From assembly GCF_003254475.1 (NCBI RefSeq), contig NZ_QFYQ01000001.1, positions 620,001 to 684,000 on the forward strand: a stretch of DNA of 64,000 bases. Direction: 5' to 3'. This DNA comes from Phenylobacterium soli (GTDB taxonomy: Bacteria; Pseudomonadota; Alphaproteobacteria; Caulobacterales; Caulobacteraceae). How positions within the stretch are numbered: the stretch's first letter is position 1; each line of letters opens with the position of its first letter. Positions 19,295 to 28,982 of the stretch are shown here, one piece after another. The position numbers and the translations under genes are program-made. The notes under the pieces were generated by a model. That model was not told the origin of the DNA. It saw only the letters and a list, made by a program, of their open reading frames with translations, and made no database searches.

Positions 19295-20725
19295 ATGCAA
19301 GACGACAACAACATCCCGAGCGACGCGCCCGACACTCCGGAGGTCGACGCCCCCGAGCTCGACACCCTCGAGCCGCAGATGGCCGAAGGCCAGGGCGACG
19401 ACGGCGACGGCGGCCCGGAAGAGCCGACCGAAGCGGCCAAGGCGATCGCCGCCATGGGCCTGAAGCGCATGAGCCTGCAGGAGCTGAAGGACAAGTCGCC
19501 GGCCGACCTGCTGTCCTTCGCCGAGCAGCTGGAGATCGAGAACGCGAACTCCATGCGCAAGCAGGACATGATGTTCGCGATCCTCAAGACCCTCGCTGAG
19601 GAAGGGGTGGAGATCTCGGGCTCGGGCACCCTGGAAGTGGTGCAGGACGGCTTCGGCTTCCTGCGCTCGCCGGAAGCCAACTACCTGCCGGGCCCCGACG
19701 ACATCTATGTCTCGCCCTCGCAGATCCGGAAGTTTGGCCTGCGCACCGGCGACAGCGTCGATGGCGCGGTCCGCGCCCCGCGCGAAGGCGAGCGCTACTT
19801 CGCCCTGGTCACCGTCCACCAGATCAACTTCGAAGCGCCGGAGAACGTCCGGCACAAGGTGCTGTTCGACAACCTGACGCCGCTCTATCCGGACGAGCGC
19901 CTGAAGATGGAGATCGACGATCCGACCCTGAAGGATCGCTCGGGCCGGGTGATCGACATCGTCGCGCCGCTCGGCAAGGGCCAGCGCTGCCTGATCGTCG
20001 CCCCGCCGCGGGTTGGCAAGACGGTGATGCTGCAGAACATCGCCAAGTCGATCGAGCAGAACCACCCCGAGTGCTATCTCATCGTCCTGCTGATCGACGA
20101 GCGGCCGGAAGAAGTCACCGACATGCAGCGCACGGTGAAGGGCGAGGTGATCTCCTCGACGTTCGACGAGCCGGCGACGCGCCACGTCCAGGTGGCCGAG
20201 ATGGTCATCGAGAAGGCCAAGCGCCTGGTCGAGCACAAGCGCGACGTGGTCATCCTGCTGGACTCGGTGACGCGCCTCGGCCGCGCCTACAACACCGTCG
20301 TCCCGTCCTCGGGCAAGGTGCTGACCGGCGGTGTCGACGCCAACGCCCTGCAGCGGCCGAAGCGCTTCTTCGGCGCGGCGCGGAACATCGAGGAGGGCGG
20401 CTCGCTGACGATCATCGCCACGGCCCTGATCGACACCGGCAGCCGGATGGACGAAGTCATCTTCGAAGAGTTCAAGGGCACCGGTAACTCCGAGCTCGTG
20501 CTGGACCGCAAGGTCGCCGACAAGCGGATCTTCCCGGCCATCGACGTGCTCAAGTCCGGCACCCGGAAGGAAGAGCTCATCACCCCGAAGGAGCACCTGC
20601 AGAAGACCTACATCCTGCGGCGCATCCTCAACCCGATGGGCGCCCAAGACGCGATCGAGTTCCTGCTCGACAAGCTGCGCCAGTCGAAGAACAACGACGA
20701 CTTCTTCCAGTCGATGAACACCTAG
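19295..20725 (+). CDS. rho: Transcription termination factor Rho
   Basis: The 476-residue hexameric RNA helicase has an acidic N-terminal extension (about residues 1-45) before the usual [19 protein letters not shown]. Next come the OSB RNA-binding domain ([22 protein letters not shown]), Walker A (APPRVGKT), Walker B ([13 protein letters not shown]), the Q-loop region with [20 protein letters not shown], and an [11 protein letters not shown]-loop. The acidic N-terminal extension is longer than in E. coli Rho (419 residues), as in other alphaproteobacteria. Confidence 0.97.
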   Translation: MQDDNNIPSDAPDTPEVDAPELDTLEPQMAEGQGDDGDGGPEEPTEAAKAIAAMGLKRMSLQELKDKSPADLLSFAEQLEIENANSMRKQDMMFAILKTLAEEGVEISGSGTLEVVQDGFGFLRSPEANYLPGPDDIYVSPSQIRKFGLRTGDSVDGAVRAPREGERYFALVTVHQINFEAPENVRHKVLFDNLTPLYPDERLKMEIDDPTLKDRSGRVIDIVAPLGKGQRCLIVAPPRVGKTVMLQNIAKSIEQNHPECYLIVLLIDERPEEVTDMQRTVKGEVISSTFDEPATRHVQVAEMVIEKAKRLVEHKRDVVILLDSVTRLGRAYNTVVPSSGKVLTGGVDANALQRPKRFFGAARNIEEGGSLTIIATALIDTGSRMDEVIFEEFKGTGNSELVLDRKVADKRIFPAIDVLKSGTRKEELITPKEHLQKTYILRRILNPMGAQDAIEFLLDKLRQSKNNDDFFQSMNT

Positions 20726-20754
20726 ATCACCGACTAGAAAAGCTGAACGTTTTC

Positions 20755-20787
20755 AGGGGCTTCGGGAAACCGGAGCCCCTTCGTTTT
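20755..20787 (+). terminator. Intrinsic terminator after rho
   Basis: An 11 bp stem AGGGGCTTCGG / CCGGAGCCCCT (one G-T pair) with a GAAA tetraloop at 20766-20769 is followed by TCGTTTT. It lies 30 bp after the rho stop. Confidence 0.85.
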
Positions 20788-20874
20788 GGAAAATTGGCTC
20801 TGTCGCGAAATTAGCGGCGAAAGGCGTGTCCCTTGCGGCTCGCTGCGCCACAGAGGCCGGTCGAAACCGGCCCC

Positions 20875-20890
20875 TGTTTCACGTGAAACG
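20875..20890. other. parS site 1
   Basis: TGTTTCACGTGAAACG contains the perfect 14 bp parS core GTTTCACGTGAAAC and matches 15 of 16 bases of the palindrome. It is in the gap between convergent rho and the quinone oxidoreductase gene. ParB nucleates here to load on the centromere. Confidence 0.92.
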
Positions 20891-20894
20891 CCGG

Positions 20895-21866
20895 TCAGGG
20901 GATCAGCAGGCTGGCGCCGACCGTGCTCCGCGACTCGAGCGCTTCGTGGGCGCGCCGGGCCTCGGCCAGCGGGAAGGTCTGGCCGATGTCGATCTTCACC
21001 TGGCCAGAGCCGATGACCTCGAACAGCGCCGCGGCGCTGGCGTCGAGCTCGGCCGTGGTGGCGATGTAGTCGAAGAGGGTGGGGCGGGTGAACATCAGCG
21101 AGCCGCCGCGCATCAGCCGGATCGGGTCCACCGGCGGGGCCGGTCCGGACGCGTTGCCGAAGCTGACGAACAGGCCCCGCCGGGACAGGCTCGCCAGGGT
21201 GCCCTCGAAGGTGTCCTTGCCCACCGAGTCATAGGCCACCGGCACGCCCGCGCCGCCGGTGATGCGCTTCACCTCGGCGGCCACGTCCTGCTCGCGGTAG
21301 AGGATCACGTGGTCGGCGCCGAGGTCGTGGACCACCTGCGCCTTCTCCTCCGAGCCGACCGTGGCGATGACGACTGCCCCGAGCGCCTTCAGCCACTGTG
21401 TCATGATCTGGCCGACGCCGCCGGCCGCCGCATGGACTAGCACCACTTCGCCCGGCTCCACACGATGCAGCCGGCGGATGAAGGCCTCGACGGTCATGCC
21501 CTTGAGCAGGGCGGCCGCGGCGATGCGGGCGTCGATCCCCGCCGGCGGCTTCACGGCGCGATCGGTCGCCACGACGCCGTGCTCGGCGTAGGCGCCGAGG
21601 GCGCCGCCGGCGTAGGCGATCGCATCGCCCACCTTGAAGCGCGTAACCCCGTCGCCCACCGCCTCCACCACGCCCGCCGCCTCCGAGCCGAGGCCCGACG
21701 GCAGCTTCACCGGATAGAGGCCGGAGCGCTGGTAGGTGTCGATGAAGTTGATGCCGATGGCCTCGTGCCGGACCAGGACCTGGCCCGGACCGGGGGCGGG
21801 CGTGTCGACCTCGACGAGCTGGAGCACCTCCGGCCCGCCTGGCGCCTCGAAACGGATGGCGCGCAT
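20895..21866 (-). CDS. NADPH:quinone oxidoreductase (zeta-crystallin type)
   Basis: This 323-residue medium-chain dehydrogenase/reductase carries the quinone-reductase N-terminus RFEAPGGPEVLQL, GINFIDTYQRSGLYP, and the cofactor motif VHAAAGGVGQIMTQWLKALGA. It lacks the structural zinc Cys cluster of alcohol dehydrogenases. The start ATG 21866 overlaps the stop of the dienelactone hydrolase gene by 1 bp. Physiological quinone substrate unknown. Confidence 0.9.
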   Translation of the reverse strand: MRAIRFEAPGGPEVLQLVEVDTPAPGPGQVLVRHEAIGINFIDTYQRSGLYPVKLPSGLGSEAAGVVEAVGDGVTRFKVGDAIAYAGGALGAYAEHGVVATDRAVKPPAGIDARIAAAALLKGMTVEAFIRRLHRVEPGEVVLVHAAAGGVGQIMTQWLKALGAVVIATVGSEEKAQVVHDLGADHVILYREQDVAAEVKRITGGAGVPVAYDSVGKDTFEGTLASLSRRGLFVSFGNASGPAPPVDPIRLMRGGSLMFTRPTLFDYIATTAELDASAAALFEVIGSGQVKIDIGQTFPLAEARRAHEALESRSTVGASLLIP

Positions 21867-22561
21867 CAGCCGAGGGTCTTCTTGAAGAACTGCAGGGTGC
21901 GGCCGCCGGCCAGCCTGGCGTCGGCCTCGTTGTAGTGCTCGCCGCCGACCCGGGCGAAGGCGTGGTCGCGGCCCGGATAGGTGTGGATCTCGATGTTCGG
22001 GTGGTCCTTGAGCGCCTGAAGGATGACCTTCTGCGCCTCCTTGGGCACGAACTGGTCCTCTTCGGCAATGTGCAGCAGGAGCGGGCGGGCCAGCTTCTCC
22101 GCCTCGGCGACGCGGCCCTCGATGCCGACGCCATAGTAGGAGACCGCGGCGTCCGCATCGGTGCGGGTCGCCGTCAGGAACGCGAGCAGCCCGCCCAGGC
22201 AGAAGCCCACCGCCCCGACCTTGCCGCTGCAGCCGGGGTCCTTGCGGATCTCGGCGATGGTCGCGGCGATGTCCTTCACCCCGGCGTCGACGTCGAAGGC
22301 GTTGAACAGCTCGAAGGCGCGCTTCCACTCCGCCTCGGACTGGTCGGTGATGTCGATGCCCGGCTCGATCCGCCAGAAGAGGTCGGGGCAGATCGCCAGA
22401 TAGCCCTGGGCCGCCAGGCCGTCGGTGATGTCGCGCATCACCTGGTTGACCCCGAAGATCTCCTGGATGACCACCACGGCCGGGGCAGAGGCCGCCTGGG
22501 GCCTCGCCACATAGGCCGAGAAGGACCCGTCCTTGGTGGTGATGGTGGTGCGCTCGCCCAT
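21866..22561 (-). CDS. Dienelactone hydrolase family protein
   Basis: This 231-residue alpha/beta hydrolase has the Cys nucleophile in VGFCLGGLLAF, the catalytic Asp in HIAEEDQFVP and His in GRDHAFARVGG. IQEIFGVNQ carries the family Glu that interacts with the Cys. It is cytosolic with no signal. Homologues are called carboxymethylenebutenolidase, but no aromatic pathway genes are nearby, so the true substrate is open. It forms a two-gene operon with the quinone oxidoreductase. Confidence 0.9.
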   Translation of the reverse strand: MGERTTITTKDGSFSAYVARPQAASAPAVVVIQEIFGVNQVMRDITDGLAAQGYLAICPDLFWRIEPGIDITDQSEAEWKRAFELFNAFDVDAGVKDIAATIAEIRKDPGCSGKVGAVGFCLGGLLAFLTATRTDADAAVSYYGVGIEGRVAEAEKLARPLLLHIAEEDQFVPKEAQKVILQALKDHPNIEIHTYPGRDHAFARVGGEHYNEADARLAGGRTLQFFKKTLG

Positions 22562-22669
22562 GGGCCGTCTCCTCACTGGAATGCTCATCGCTACTAGCGC
22601 GGAGAGCGCGGCCCGGGCCATATCGAAAAGCTGAAAGCGGGCCGAGATCGCGGCCCTCGGGAGAGCCAC

Positions 22670-22924
22670 ATGAAGATGACCGTCGAGGTGGACTGCACGC
22701 CGGAGGAGGCGCGCCGGTTCCTGGGGCTGCCGGACGTCAGCGCCCTCAACGAGGCGCTCGTAAAGGAGATGCAGGCGCGGATGAGCGCCAACATGACCGC
22801 GCTGTCGCCCGACGAACTGATGAAGAGCTGGATGAGCTTCGGCGCCGGGGCGCAGGAGCAGTTCCGAAAGCTGATGGAGGTCGGCCTTTCCGCCGCCGCG
22901 GGCGCCAAGACCCCCGGCGCCTAG
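22670..22924 (+). CDS. DUF6489-type small protein
   Basis: The 84-residue protein starts [22 protein letters not shown] and continues as an amphipathic helical region with a conserved [16 protein letters not shown] segment. This pattern is common in alphaproteobacteria just before mnmE. Related proteins carry the DUF6489 label, as far as I recall. Function unknown. It is 1 bp from mnmE and probably cotranscribed. Confidence 0.75.
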   Translation: MKMTVEVDCTPEEARRFLGLPDVSALNEALVKEMQARMSANMTALSPDELMKSWMSFGAGAQEQFRKLMEVGLSAAAGAKTPGA

Positions 22925-22925
22925 G

Positions 22926-24263
22926 ATGAGCGACACGATCTTCGCCCCGGCCACCGCCGCCGGCCGCGCCGCCGTGGCGATCGTCCGGGTGTCCGGGCCG
23001 AAGAGCGCCATGGCCGTGGCGGCCGTGGCCGGTGACGTGCCGAAGGCCCGGACCGCGGCCGTGCGCCGCCTGTTCGGCCCCGACGGACGCGAGATCGACC
23101 AGGCGATGGTGCTCTTCTTCAAGGGGCCGCGCAGCTACACGGGCGAGGACGCCGCCGAGTTCCACCTGCATGGCGGCCCGGCCGTGGTCGAGGCCCTCGT
23201 CGGCGCCCTGGCGGGCCTGGGCCTTCGCCTGGCTGAGCCGGGGGAGTTCACCCGCCGCGCATTCGAGCACGGCAAGCTCGACCTCGCCCAGGCGGAGGGC
23301 GTGGCCGACCTCGTCGAGGCGGAGACCGAGGCCCAGCGCCGCCAGGCGCTTGAGCAGCTCGGCGGACGGCTCTCCGAGGTCCAGGCGCGCTGGCGGGGCG
23401 CCCTGGAGGAGGCCCTGGCCATGTTCGAGGCGGCGGTGGACTTTCCCGACGAGGAGGTGCCGACCGACGTGGCGGGGCGGGCCAGGCCGGTGCTGGAGGC
23501 CCTGGCCGGCGAGCTCGAGGCGGCTGCGGCCGATGTTTCACGTGGAACATCCATCCGCGAGGGCTATCGGATCGCGCTTCTGGGCGCGCCCAACGCCGGC
23601 AAGAGCACACTGCTCAACGCCCTCGCCGGCCGCGAGGCGGCCATCGTCACGGCGACGCCGGGCACGACGCGGGACATCATCGAGGTTCCGTTGGTGCTCG
23701 AGGGCTACAAGCTGCTGCTGGCCGACACCGCCGGCCTTCGCGACACCGCCGACGAGATCGAGGCCGAGGGCGTGCGGCGCGCCCGCGCCTGGGCCGAAGA
23801 CGCCAACCTTCGTCTCTGGCTGGTCGACGGCGCCTCGGCCGAGCCGGTCGAGATCCCCCGCGAGCTGCAGCCGGGGGACGTGCTGGTCATCACCAAGCGC
23901 GACCTGCCGGAGAACGAGGCCGGCTGGAAGGCCGCCGACGCGGCCCAGGCGCGCGGCCTCGCCGTCGCCGCCGTGACCGCCAAAAGCCCGAACGACGTCG
24001 CCTGGCTGAAGTCCCTGCTCGCCGAGCGGGTCGTGGAGGCCCTGGCGGGGGCCGAGCCGCCGGCCGCCACACGGCTGCGTCACCAGGAACTGCTCGCCGA
24101 GGCCGCGGCCCGCCTGCGCCATGCCCTGGCCGAACACGACCGCCTGGAACTCGCCGCCGAGGACGTCCGTCTCGCGGCCCGCGCCCTCGACCGGATCACC
24201 GGCCGCATCGATCCGGAGGCCGTGCTCGGCCGCATCTTCTCGACGTTCTGTATCGGGAAATAG
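22926..24263 (+). CDS. mnmE: tRNA modification GTPase MnmE
   Basis: This 445-residue protein works with MnmG to make cmnm5-uridine at the wobble position of tRNAs. The N-terminal formyl-THF-binding domain begins [23 protein letters not shown] helical domain is interrupted by the G domain with G1 [10 protein letters not shown]2 TTRD, G3 DTAG and G4 TKRD. The C-terminal catalytic Cys is in FSTFCIGK. A parS site is embedded at 23534-23549, encoding DVSRGT just before the G domain. Confidence 0.96.
   Translation: MSDTIFAPATAAGRAAVAIVRVSGPKSAMAVAAVAGDVPKARTAAVRRLFGPDGREIDQAMVLFFKGPRSYTGEDAAEFHLHGGPAVVEALVGALAGLGLRLAEPGEFTRRAFEHGKLDLAQAEGVADLVEAETEAQRRQALEQLGGRLSEVQARWRGALEEALAMFEAAVDFPDEEVPTDVAGRARPVLEALAGELEAAAADVSRGTSIREGYRIALLGAPNAGKSTLLNALAGREAAIVTATPGTTRDIIEVPLVLEGYKLLLADTAGLRDTADEIEAEGVRRARAWAEDANLRLWLVDGASAEPVEIPRELQPGDVLVITKRDLPENEAGWKAADAAQARGLAVAAVTAKSPNDVAWLKSLLAERVVEALAGAEPPAATRLRHQELLAEAAARLRHALAEHDRLELAAEDVRLAARALDRITGRIDPEAVLGRIFSTFCIGK
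23534..23549. other. parS site 2 (inside mnmE)
   Basis: TGTTTCACGTGGAACA has one departure from the perfect palindrome. It is inside the mnmE coding sequence, where it encodes part of D-V-S-R-G-T at the entry to the G domain. Confidence 0.8.
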
Positions 24264-24387
24264 ATGCTCCCCACAGGGGGAGCTGTCGCGAAGCGACTGA
24301 GGGGGTTGAGGGGCAGGGCGTTGGGGGCCTGTGGGCTGCAACCCCCTCCGGCCCTCTGGGCCACCTCCCCCTTGGGGGGAGGATTTA
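24264..24387. repeat. Palindromic intergenic repeat, copy 2
   Basis: The element begins directly at the mnmE stop. The left half is GCTCCCC-ACA-GGGGGAGC then TGTCGCGAAGCGACTGAGGG. The right half is CAACCCCCTCCGGCCCTC, then a GGGCCACCTCCCCC hairpin. The two halves face each other, making the unit an imperfect inverted repeat of about 125 bp, almost identical to the copy at 37652. Confidence 0.9.
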
Positions 24388-24397
24388 GGCCGGCCGC

Positions 24398-24413
24398 TGT
24401 TTCACGTGAAACA
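24398..24413. other. parS site 3 (perfect)
   Basis: TGTTTCACGTGAAACA is a perfect 16 bp parS palindrome in the mnmE-mnmG gap. Confidence 0.95.
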
Positions 24414-24427
24414 CGCCCAAACAGAAA

Positions 24428-24460
24428 ACCCGCGCGGCCTGGAGAGTGCGCCGCGCGGGT
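24428..24460 (-). terminator. Minus-strand terminator-like hairpin
   Basis: A perfect 11 bp stem ACCCGCGCGGC / GCCGCGCGGGT with an 11-base loop. On the minus strand it is followed by TTTTCTG, so it would terminate leftward transcription. No annotated leftward gene lies upstream, since mnmG reads right. A short transcript across 24460-24650 is a possible source. Confidence 0.55.
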
Positions 24461-24624
24461 CGACCTAGGTCTGCTAGCTGCTGGCCGGCTCCGGGACCGC
24501 GGGAGTTTGGGGGGCTCGTTCCGACGGGGAGGGACGACCAGTTGCCCTTCAGGTGGTGCGCCAAGCGGCGCCTTCAAGAGGTGGGCGCGAATGTCGCATC
24601 CCCGACATAGCGGCGCGGCGGCGA

Positions 24625-24640
24625 CGTTTCACGTGAAACA
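24625..24640. other. parS site 4
   Basis: CGTTTCACGTGAAACA has the perfect 14 bp core and 15 of 16 bases. It lies 19 bp upstream of the mnmG start, so ParB binding could affect the mnmG promoter. Confidence 0.9.
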
Positions 24641-24658
24641 GGCCCGCCGATCGACTAT

Positions 24659-26515
24659 ATGCCGGCCTCCATGTGGGACGTGATCGTCATCGGCGGCGGA
24701 CATGCCGGCTGCGAGGCTGCGGCGGCCGCGGCGCGCTTCGGCGCGCACACCCTGCTGCTCACCCACAAGGTCGAGACGATCGGCGAGATGAGCTGCAACC
24801 CGGCGATCGGCGGCCTGGGCAAGGGCCATCTCGTCCGCGAGATCGACGCCCTCGACGGGGTGATGGGCCGCCTGGCCGACCAGTCCGGCATCCAGTTCCG
24901 CCTGCTGAACCGCTCCAAGGGCGCGGCGGTCCGCGGCCCGCGCTCGCAGATCGACCGGCGCCTCTATCGTGAAGCCATGCAGGCCGAGATGCTGGCGACG
25001 CCGAACCTCACGGTGAAGGCGGAGGCCGTCGAGGACCTCATCCTCGAGGACGGCCGGGTGGCCGGCGTGCTCGGCGCCAGCGGCGAAGCCTATCGCGCGC
25101 CGCGCGTCGTCCTGACCACCGGCACCTTCCTGAAGGGCGTGATCCATCGGGGCGAGGAGCGCATCCCCGCCGGCCGGGTGGGCGATGCCCCGGCCATCGG
25201 CCTCTCCGACCGGCTCTACGCCCTCGATTTCCGCCTGGGCCGGCTGAAGACCGGCACCCCGGCGCGCCTCGACGGCAGGACCATCGCCTGGGACCGCCTG
25301 GAGATGCAGCAGGCGGACGAGGCGCCCGTGCCGTTCTCCTTCCTGACCTCTTCGATCACCACGCCGCAGATCGCCTGCGGGGTCACCTACACCACCGAGG
25401 AGACCCACCGGATCATCGCCGATCGGCTCAGCGAGTCGGCGGTGTACGGCGGCCGGGTGTCGGGCAAGGGCCCGCGCTACTGCCCGTCGATCGAGGACAA
25501 GGTCGTCCGCTTCCGCGACAAGACCAGCCACCAGATCTTCCTCGAGCCGGAAGGCCTCGACGACGACACGGTCTATCCGAACGGGATCTCGACCTCGGTC
25601 TCGGCCGAGACCCAGGACCTCTTCCTGCGCACCATCCCCGGCCTCGAGCAGGTGGCGGTGAAGCGGCACGGCTACGCCATCGAGTACGACTACGTCGATC
25701 CGCGCGAGCTCTATCCGACGCTGGAGACCAAGCGCCTGCCGGGTCTCTACCTCGCCGGCCAGATCAACGGCACCACCGGCTACGAGGAGGCGGGGGCCCA
25801 GGGCCTCGTCGCCGGCCTCAACGCCGCCCGCGCGGCCGGCGGATCGACGCCCGCCGAGTTCGCCCGCGACGAGGCCTACATCGGCGTGCTGATCGATGAC
25901 CTCGTGACCCGCGGCGTCACCGAGCCCTACCGGATGTTCACCAGCCGGGCGGAGTTCCGCCTCAGCCTGCGCGCCGACAATGCCGACCAGCGCCTGACGG
26001 CCAAGGGCATTGCGCTCGGCGTCGTCGGCTCGGCGCGGGCCCGCGCGTTCGGGGAGAAGGCGCAGGCCCTGGCCGCCGCGCGCGCCCGCGCCGAGGCCCT
26101 GATCCTGACGCCGGCCGAGGCCGCCAAGGCCGGGCTGCCGGTGAAGGCCGACGGCCAGCGCCGCAACCTGACCCAGCTCCTGGCCTATCCCTCGATTGGC
26201 TTCGACGATCTCGCCCGCCTTTGGCCCGAGCTGTCGGACTGGAGTCCGGCGGTGCGCGAGCAGGTGGAGATCGACGCCTCCTACGCCGGCTACCTCGACC
26301 GCCAGGCGGCCGATGCCGCCGCCTTCCGCAAGGACGAGGACCTGCGCCTGCCGGCCGATCTCGACTACGGCGCCGTCGGCGGCCTCTCCAACGAGGTGCG
26401 CGAGAAGCTCGCCGCGGTGAAGCCGCTGACCCTTGGCCAGGCCGCCCGCATCGAAGGCGTCACCCCTGGCGCCCTGACCGCGCTTCTCGCCCATGTCCGT
26501 CGCCGCGCGGCCTGA
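24659..26515 (+). CDS. mnmG: tRNA wobble-uridine modification FAD enzyme MnmG (GidA)
   Basis: This 618-residue FAD protein partners Mnm[21 protein letters not shown] is the FAD-binding fold, [23 protein letters not shown] is the family signature, [14 protein letters not shown] follows, and [22 protein letters not shown] is a second signature. ATG 24659 gives MPAS ahead of MWDV; ATG 24671 is an equally good start that matches the usual N-terminus. Confidence 0.96.
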   Translation: MPASMWDVIVIGGGHAGCEAAAAAARFGAHTLLLTHKVETIGEMSCNPAIGGLGKGHLVREIDALDGVMGRLADQSGIQFRLLNRSKGAAVRGPRSQIDRRLYREAMQAEMLATPNLTVKAEAVEDLILEDGRVAGVLGASGEAYRAPRVVLTTGTFLKGVIHRGEERIPAGRVGDAPAIGLSDRLYALDFRLGRLKTGTPARLDGRTIAWDRLEMQQADEAPVPFSFLTSSITTPQIACGVTYTTEETHRIIADRLSESAVYGGRVSGKGPRYCPSIEDKVVRFRDKTSHQIFLEPEGLDDDTVYPNGISTSVSAETQDLFLRTIPGLEQVAVKRHGYAIEYDYVDPRELYPTLETKRLPGLYLAGQINGTTGYEEAGAQGLVAGLNAARAAGGSTPAEFARDEAYIGVLIDDLVTRGVTEPYRMFTSRAEFRLSLRADNADQRLTAKGIALGVVGSARARAFGEKAQALAAARARAEALILTPAEAAKAGLPVKADGQRRNLTQLLAYPSIGFDDLARLWPELSDWSPAVREQVEIDASYAGYLDRQAADAAAFRKDEDLRLPADLDYGAVGGLSNEVREKLAAVKPLTLGQAARIEGVTPGALTALLAHVRRRAA

Positions 26516-27149
26516 GGTGGAGCCCGTCACCGACGCAGCGTCCTTCGCGCGGGCCAGCGGCGCGAGCCCGGCCCAGGTGGCCAACCTCGAGCGCTACCGC
26601 GATATGCTGGCCGCCGGGAACGAGGTGATGAACCTCGTCGGGCCGGCCACCATCCCCGATTTCTGGAACCGCCACGCCTGGGACAGCGCCCAGCTCCTGC
26701 CGCTGGCGCCCGACGCGCTCACCTGGGCCGACCTCGGCGCCGGCGCGGGCCTGCCCGGCATCGTGCTGGCGATCCTCGGCAAGGGCCGCGAGGGCTTTCA
26801 CATCCACCTCGTCGAGAGCATGGCCAAGCGCTGCCGCTTCCTCTCCGAGGTGGTCGCCGCCCTCGACCTGCCGGCCAGCGTCCACAACGACAGGGCGGAA
26901 AACCTCGATCTGGCTGTGGACATCGTCACCGCACGCGCTTGCGCGCCGCTCTCGCGCCTGCTCGGGTATGCCCGGCCATACCTGCAGAAGGGCGCAACGG
27001 CCCTGTTCCTCAAGGGACAAGATGTTGCGTCTGAGCTGGAAGAGGCTACAAAATCTTGGGAGTTCGAGGCGGAGACCGTTCCGTCCCTGAGCGACCCGAG
27101 AGGCCGGATCGTCCGCGTGAGGAGGCTCAAGCGTGCCCGCAAAGTCTGA
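26493..27149 (+). CDS. rsmG: 16S rRNA (guanine527-N7)-methyltransferase
   Basis: The 218-residue SAM-dependent methyltransferase (GidB) overlaps mnmG by 23 bp. [23 protein letters not shown] is the family N-terminal segment, [16 protein letters not shown] is the SAM-binding loop, [11 protein letters not shown] carries the motif II acid, and VTARACAPL is motif III. It continues into parA by a 17 bp overlap. Confidence 0.95.
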   Translation: MSVAARPEVEPVTDAASFARASGASPAQVANLERYRDMLAAGNEVMNLVGPATIPDFWNRHAWDSAQLLPLAPDALTWADLGAGAGLPGIVLAILGKGREGFHIHLVESMAKRCRFLSEVVAALDLPASVHNDRAENLDLAVDIVTARACAPLSRLLGYARPYLQKGATALFLKGQDVASELEEATKSWEFEAETVPSLSDPRGRIVRVRRLKRARKV

Positions 27150-27951
27150 CCAGTCTTTCCGGGGCCTACGCGTGCTGGTCGTCGCCAACCAGAAGGGCGG
27201 CGTCGGCAAGACCACCACGGCGATCAACCTCGGCACCGCCCTGGCCGCGGTGGGCGAGCGGGTGCTGCTGATCGACAGCGATCCCCAGGGCAACGCCTCC
27301 ACCGGGCTCGGCGTCGGCCGCGCCCAGCGCAAGACCACCCTCTACGACGTGCTGATGGGCGAGAAGCCGCTCACCGACGCCATCGTCCACACGGCCGTGC
27401 CCGGTCTCGACCTGACGCCGTCCGACCCCGACCTCTCCGGCGTCGAGCTGGAGCTCGGCAACGCGCCGCGCCGCTCCTACAAACTGCGCGACGCCCTGCA
27501 CGCCATCCGCGAGGCCGGCGAATACAGCTACGTCCTGATCGACTGCCCGCCGTCGCTGAACCTCCTCACCGTCAACGCCATGGCGGCGGCCGACGCGGTG
27601 CTGGTGCCGCTGCAGTGCGAGTTCTTCGCCCTCGAGGGCCTCACCCAGCTGATGCGCACGGTCGACTTGGTGCGCGGCTCGCTCAATCCGAAGCTCGAGA
27701 TCCAGGGCGTGGTCCTGACCATGTACGACCGGCGCAACAGCCTGTCGGAGCAGGTGGCCAGCGACGTGCGCGCCCACTTCGGCGAGGCGGTCTATCAGAC
27801 AGTGATCCCGCGCAACGTCCGGGTCTCCGAGGCGCCGTCGTTCGGCAAGCCGGCGCTCGTCTATGATCTCAAGTGCGCGGGGAGCCAGGCCTACCTGAAG
27901 CTCGCCCGCGAGGTGGTTCTGCGCGAGCGCGAGCGCAGGGCGGCGGCGTAG
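27133..27951 (+). CDS. parA: Chromosome-partitioning ATPase ParA
   Basis: This 272-residue deviant-Walker ATPase forms the nucleoid gradient that moves ParB-parS. VANQKGGVGKTTTAINLGTALA is the deviant Walker A with both lysines. LLIDSDPQGNASTGLG and VLIDCPPSLNLLTVNAM are Walker A' and B. It overlaps rsmG and is 9 bp upstream of parB. Four parS sites are within 6.3 kb upstream. Confidence 0.97.
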   Translation: MPAKSDQSFRGLRVLVVANQKGGVGKTTTAINLGTALAAVGERVLLIDSDPQGNASTGLGVGRAQRKTTLYDVLMGEKPLTDAIVHTAVPGLDLTPSDPDLSGVELELGNAPRRSYKLRDALHAIREAGEYSYVLIDCPPSLNLLTVNAMAAADAVLVPLQCEFFALEGLTQLMRTVDLVRGSLNPKLEIQGVVLTMYDRRNSLSEQVASDVRAHFGEAVYQTVIPRNVRVSEAPSFGKPALVYDLKCAGSQAYLKLAREVVLRERERRAAA

Positions 27952-27960
27952 GGAAGACCG

Positions 27961-28842
27961 ATGGCGGAAAACCGCAGAGGATTGGGCCGCGGGCTGTCGG
28001 CCCTGTTGGGCGAGGCCGAGGAAGGCCAGGAGGTCCAGGCCGGCCAGGCGCCGGCCGGGGAGGGCGCGCGCGAGATCCCGATCGAGCTGATCCACCGCAA
28101 TCCCGAGCAGCCGCGCACCCACTTCGCCGAGGAGGAACTGGCCGAGCTGGCGGACTCGATCCGCGAGAAAGGCGTGCTGCAGCCGATCCTCGTCAGGCCC
28201 TCGCGCCAGCAGCCAGGCGAATATCAGATCGTCGCCGGCGAGCGCCGCTGGCGTGCGGCCCAGCGCGCGGGCCTGAAGGCGGTGCCGGCCCTGGTGCGCG
28301 AGCTCGGCGACAACCAGGCCTACGAGATCGCCATCGTCGAGAACGTCCAGCGCGCCGACCTCAACCCGCTGGAGGAGGCCAAGGCCTACGCGGCGCTGAT
28401 GGGCCGCATGCAGTACAGCCAGGACGAGACGGCCAAGGTGGTCGGCAAGAGCCGCAGCCACGTGGCCAACACCCTGCGCCTGGCGACCCTGCCGCCGACC
28501 GTCCAGGAGCACCTGATGGCCGGCCGCCTGACCGCCGGCCACGCGCGCGCCATCCTCACCGCCGAGAACCCGGCGGCCCTGGCGGAAGTCGTTGTTTCAA
28601 AAGGCCTTTCGGTGCGCGAGACGGAAGCCCTGGCGCGCGCCAAGACCGATGCGCCGAAGAAGGCCTCCGGCCCCCGCGCCAAGCCCAAGGACGCAGACAC
28701 CCACGCCCTCGAAGCCGACCTCGAGGAATCGCTCGGTATGGCCGTGGAGGTGATCGACCGCGGCGGCGCCGGCGAGCTGCGCATCCGCTACGCCACCCTC
28801 GAACAGCTCGACGAGCTCTGCCGCCGCCTGACGCGGCGGTGA
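27961..28842 (+). CDS. parB: Centromere-binding CTPase ParB
   Basis: This 293-residue ParB has an N-terminal ParA-interacting segment (RRGLGRGLSALLGEAE). The CTP-binding domain includes ELIHRNPEQPRTHF, VAGERRWRAAQRAGL and ENVQRADLNPLEEA. The helix-turn-helix is around TAKVVGKSRSHVANTLRL, and a C-terminal dimerisation domain follows (LEESLGMAVEVIDRG). It clamps on the parS sites at 20875-24640. Confidence 0.97.
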   Translation: MAENRRGLGRGLSALLGEAEEGQEVQAGQAPAGEGAREIPIELIHRNPEQPRTHFAEEELAELADSIREKGVLQPILVRPSRQQPGEYQIVAGERRWRAAQRAGLKAVPALVRELGDNQAYEIAIVENVQRADLNPLEEAKAYAALMGRMQYSQDETAKVVGKSRSHVANTLRLATLPPTVQEHLMAGRLTAGHARAILTAENPAALAEVVVSKGLSVRETEALARAKTDAPKKASGPRAKPKDADTHALEADLEESLGMAVEVIDRGGAGELRIRYATLEQLDELCRRLTRR

Positions 28843-28851
28843 CGCGAAACC

Positions 28852-28980
28852 CCTCTCCCCGCATGCGGGGAGAGGAAGGGTGAAGCGCCGAAGGGGGTTG
28901 AAGCCTACGGGCGTCGGACGCCTGGCCGCTCAACCCCCTCAGTCCCTTTGCGACAGCTCCCCCTGTGGGGGAGCATCTTT
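28852..28980. repeat. Palindromic intergenic repeat, copy 3 (hybrid)
   Basis: It lies between convergent parB and holA. The left end is the short-type module CTCTCCCCGCATGCGGGGAG. The right end is the long-type half CAACCCCCTCAGTCCC, then GACAGCTCCCCC-TGT-GGGGGAGCATC. It thus joins modules of both repeat families seen in this window. Confidence 0.85.
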
Positions 28981-28982
28981 CC

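Noticed and set aside
28591..28606. TTGTTTCAAAAGGCC in parB as a fifth parS
   Set aside because: Only the left half resembles parS; the right arm does not pair.
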